DNA from: JADJOY01 sp964450125
GTDB taxonomy: Bacteria; JADJOY01
Assembly: GCA_964450125.1 (NCBI GenBank)
Contig: CAYVDO010000185.1
Location: 1 to 15,086 of the forward strand
DNA length: 15,086 nucleotides
Direction: 5' to 3'
A program made the position numbers and the translations under genes. The notes beneath the pieces are model-generated. The model was given only the letters and a program-made list of their open reading frames with translations. It had not been told where the DNA came from and did not search any database. This document shows positions 13,689 to 15,086 of this stretch, piece after piece (within the stretch, counting starts at the first letter, position 1; every line of letters starts with the position of its first letter).

Positions 13689-15086
13689 GTGACTCGTCGC
13701 GCGCGGTGGTGGATCGGGTTGTTGCTTGGGGGCTGCACGGCGGCTCCCCAGCCAGCGCCGCGGGCCCCCACGGGTCCGGCCGCGGCTCGTCCGCAGGCGA
13801 GCGGGTCGGCGCGGGCCGTCGAACCGATGGCGGCGATCGCGCCGGATGCGTCCGCGCTGGCTGAGAGCTCGCGTTCTCTGCAACGAGGCGATCCTTCGCT
13901 GGCCGAGCTGATCGCGGACGCAATGCCGGGCGTCGTGCTGCTGGTCAACTTCCGTGAGGACGGTAGCCAGCGGTTCGGAGCCGGTGCCGTCCTCGACGGC
14001 GGCGTGGTGCTCACCAACCTGCACGTGGTGGAGGGTGCCAAGACGCTGGGTGCGATGATCTACGATCCCAAGCGCACCACCTACTCGCCGCTCGACGGTG
14101 GGCTCAATCGCTACCTCTTCGAGTACCAACGCGATCTCGTGCCCGCGAAGCTCACGCGCGCCGATGCGGTGGTGGATCTCGCAGTCGTGACCTTCACCGA
14201 CCCGCCGCCCAACTTGCACGCCTTGCGGCTCGGTCACGAGCCGCCGCGCGCGGGCGAGCGGGTGGTGGCGCTCGGTCACCCCGGCGAGGCACTCTGGTCG
14301 TCGACGGTCGGCATCGTGAGCGCGCTTCACCAAGGCGTGATCCAGCACGACGCGCCGGTGAGCCCCGGTGCCTCGGGCGGTCCGCTCCTCAACGACCGCG
14401 GCGAAGTGGTCGGCATCAACACCTACAAGCTGCGCGGCGAGGCGGGGAACGTGAGCTTTGCGCGGCCGGTGGATGTGGCGGCGAATCTCCTGGCCGCGCT
14501 CGCGCAGCCATTCGCGCTCGATCTCTCCACGCCGGAGCGTTCCAGCTTGAGCTGCCTGCGCGCCCTCGAGCTCGCGAGCCCCGCCTTCCTCGGCTGCTTC
14601 GACTGGAACCGCATGTACGAAGCCACCATGGCGCGCCATTGGAACCGCCTCGCGCACATGGACCCCGAGGAACGCCGTCGCAAGGAAGCGAGCTGGTCGC
14701 CGCTCACGGACAAGCGAACCTTCATCGCTTTCTCGCAGCGCGGAATGATGTCGCTCGTCGAGCCGGAGGGCACGCCGGCGACGGACCTCGGCGATTACCT
14801 GCGCCAGCTCGCAGCCAAGCCGGACGCCGATTGGAACGTCGAGGTGAAGGTCGAGACGGCGCGCAACGAGGACCCGGTGTGGCTCGCGCGTTACGGCGCC
14901 AAGGCCGACCTCTGCGACGTGAAGCAGGTGCGCAAGATCCTCAAGAACGGTGTGCGCGTGGCCGCTGTCGAGATGCGCGGCGACGACCAGGCATGGGTGC
15001 AGATCGAAGGACGGAACTCGGATGGCAGCCTGTATCGATTCAGCGAGCTTCGGCGGCGCGTCGACGACGCGTGGCTGGAAGAGGAC
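13689..15086 (+). CDS. Trypsin-like serine protease lipoprotein with long C-terminal region (partial)
   Basis: The frame is open to the right edge, so at least 466 residues. A basic start, short hydrophobic run and lipobox LGGC (Cys16) indicate a lipoprotein, followed by a Pro/Ala-rich linker to about residue 65. The protease domain (about 79-275) has the S1/HtrA-type triad: His112 in LTNLHVVEGA, Asp163 in VVDLAVVTF and Ser229 in PGASGGPLLND, with VVGINTYK after it. No PDZ domain is visible; residues 276-466 are soluble, charged and contain SLSCLRALELAS and DWNRMYEATMARHWN segments I do not recognise. The start is GTG 13689; TTG 13653 would add 12 residues and suits the signal less well. It lies 41 bases after the SDR gene on the same strand and may be co-transcribed. 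Expected location: inner or outer membrane, facing the periplasm. Confidence 0.85.
   Translation, partial: MTRRARWWIGLLLGGCTAAPQPAPRAPTGPAAARPQASGSARAVEPMAAIAPDASALAESSRSLQRGDPSLAELIADAMPGVVLLVNFREDGSQRFGAGAVLDGGVVLTNLHVVEGAKTLGAMIYDPKRTTYSPLDGGLNRYLFEYQRDLVPAKLTRADAVVDLAVVTFTDPPPNLHALRLGHEPPRAGERVVALGHPGEALWSSTVGIVSALHQGVIQHDAPVSPGASGGPLLNDRGEVVGINTYKLRGEAGNVSFARPVDVAANLLAALAQPFALDLSTPERSSLSCLRALELASPAFLGCFDWNRMYEATMARHWNRLAHMDPEERRRKEASWSPLTDKRTFIAFSQRGMMSLVEPEGTPATDLGDYLRQLAAKPDADWNVEVKVETARNEDPVWLARYGAKADLCDVKQVRKILKNGVRVAAVEMRGDDQAWVQIEGRNSDGSLYRFSELRRRVDDAWLEED

Noticed and set aside
12751..13923. Minus-strand open frame opposite the SDR gene (390 codons)
   Set aside because: Antisense shadow of the SDR and protease genes; no domain or ribosome-binding site.
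1..15086. tRNA, rRNA, CRISPR arrays, toxin-antitoxin or phage-defence genes
   Set aside because: I looked for cloverleaf-like structures, regularly spaced repeats and known defence domains and saw none.

Overview
The window is GC-rich DNA, with G or C in most third codon positions, and carries 14 protein-coding genes. Two of them run off the ends. I see no rRNA, tRNA, CRISPR array or transposase gene. A lipoprotein signal, GTG and TTG starts, an Alpha-E/circularly permuted ATP-grasp pair, a GGDEF protein, SGNH proteins with an N-terminal anchor and a sigma-54-like promoter fit a high-GC Gram-negative bacterium. A deltaproteobacterial lineage such as Myxococcota or a relative is my best guess; this is inference, since no marker gene is present.

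Layout. 1-563 (+): the tail of an unknown gene and a small two-helix membrane protein, coupled by a ribosome-binding site inside the first gene. 545-3701 (-): an SGNH/GDSL-type protein, a polytopic membrane protein and a zinc-ribbon membrane protein, separated by gaps with strong hairpins. One gap (2836-3020) looks like a small non-coding repeat element with inverted ends. 3878-5237 (+): a small hypothetical protein and an aldo/keto reductase. 5257-6577 (-): a SemiSWEET-type transporter behind a divergent PlsC-type acyltransferase. 6825-7601 (-): an alpha/beta hydrolase. 7806-10291 (-): a circularly permuted ATP-grasp enzyme and an Alpha-E protein, a conserved pair predicted to build or modify a peptide. 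10515-11303 (-): a diguanylate cyclase-like protein. 11304-11755: a 452-base non-coding interval with an AT-rich island and a sigma-54-like site. 11756-15086 (+): a second acyltransferase, an SDR-fold protein that overlaps it by four bases and lacks the usual catalytic residues, and a trypsin-like lipoprotein that continues past the right edge.

How the genes work together. The clear functional units are ATP-grasp plus Alpha-E, the second acyltransferase plus SDR (translationally coupled), and the first acyltransferase plus SemiSWEET (25-base gap). The rest looks like ordinary chromosomal housekeeping and envelope genes. I found no convincing defence island or wholly new system. The observations most worth following are the degenerate SDR coupled to an acyltransferase behind a possible sigma-54 promoter, the acyltransferase with altered active-site motifs and a large insertion, the hairpin repeat element, and the reduced ATP-grasp/Alpha-E locus.
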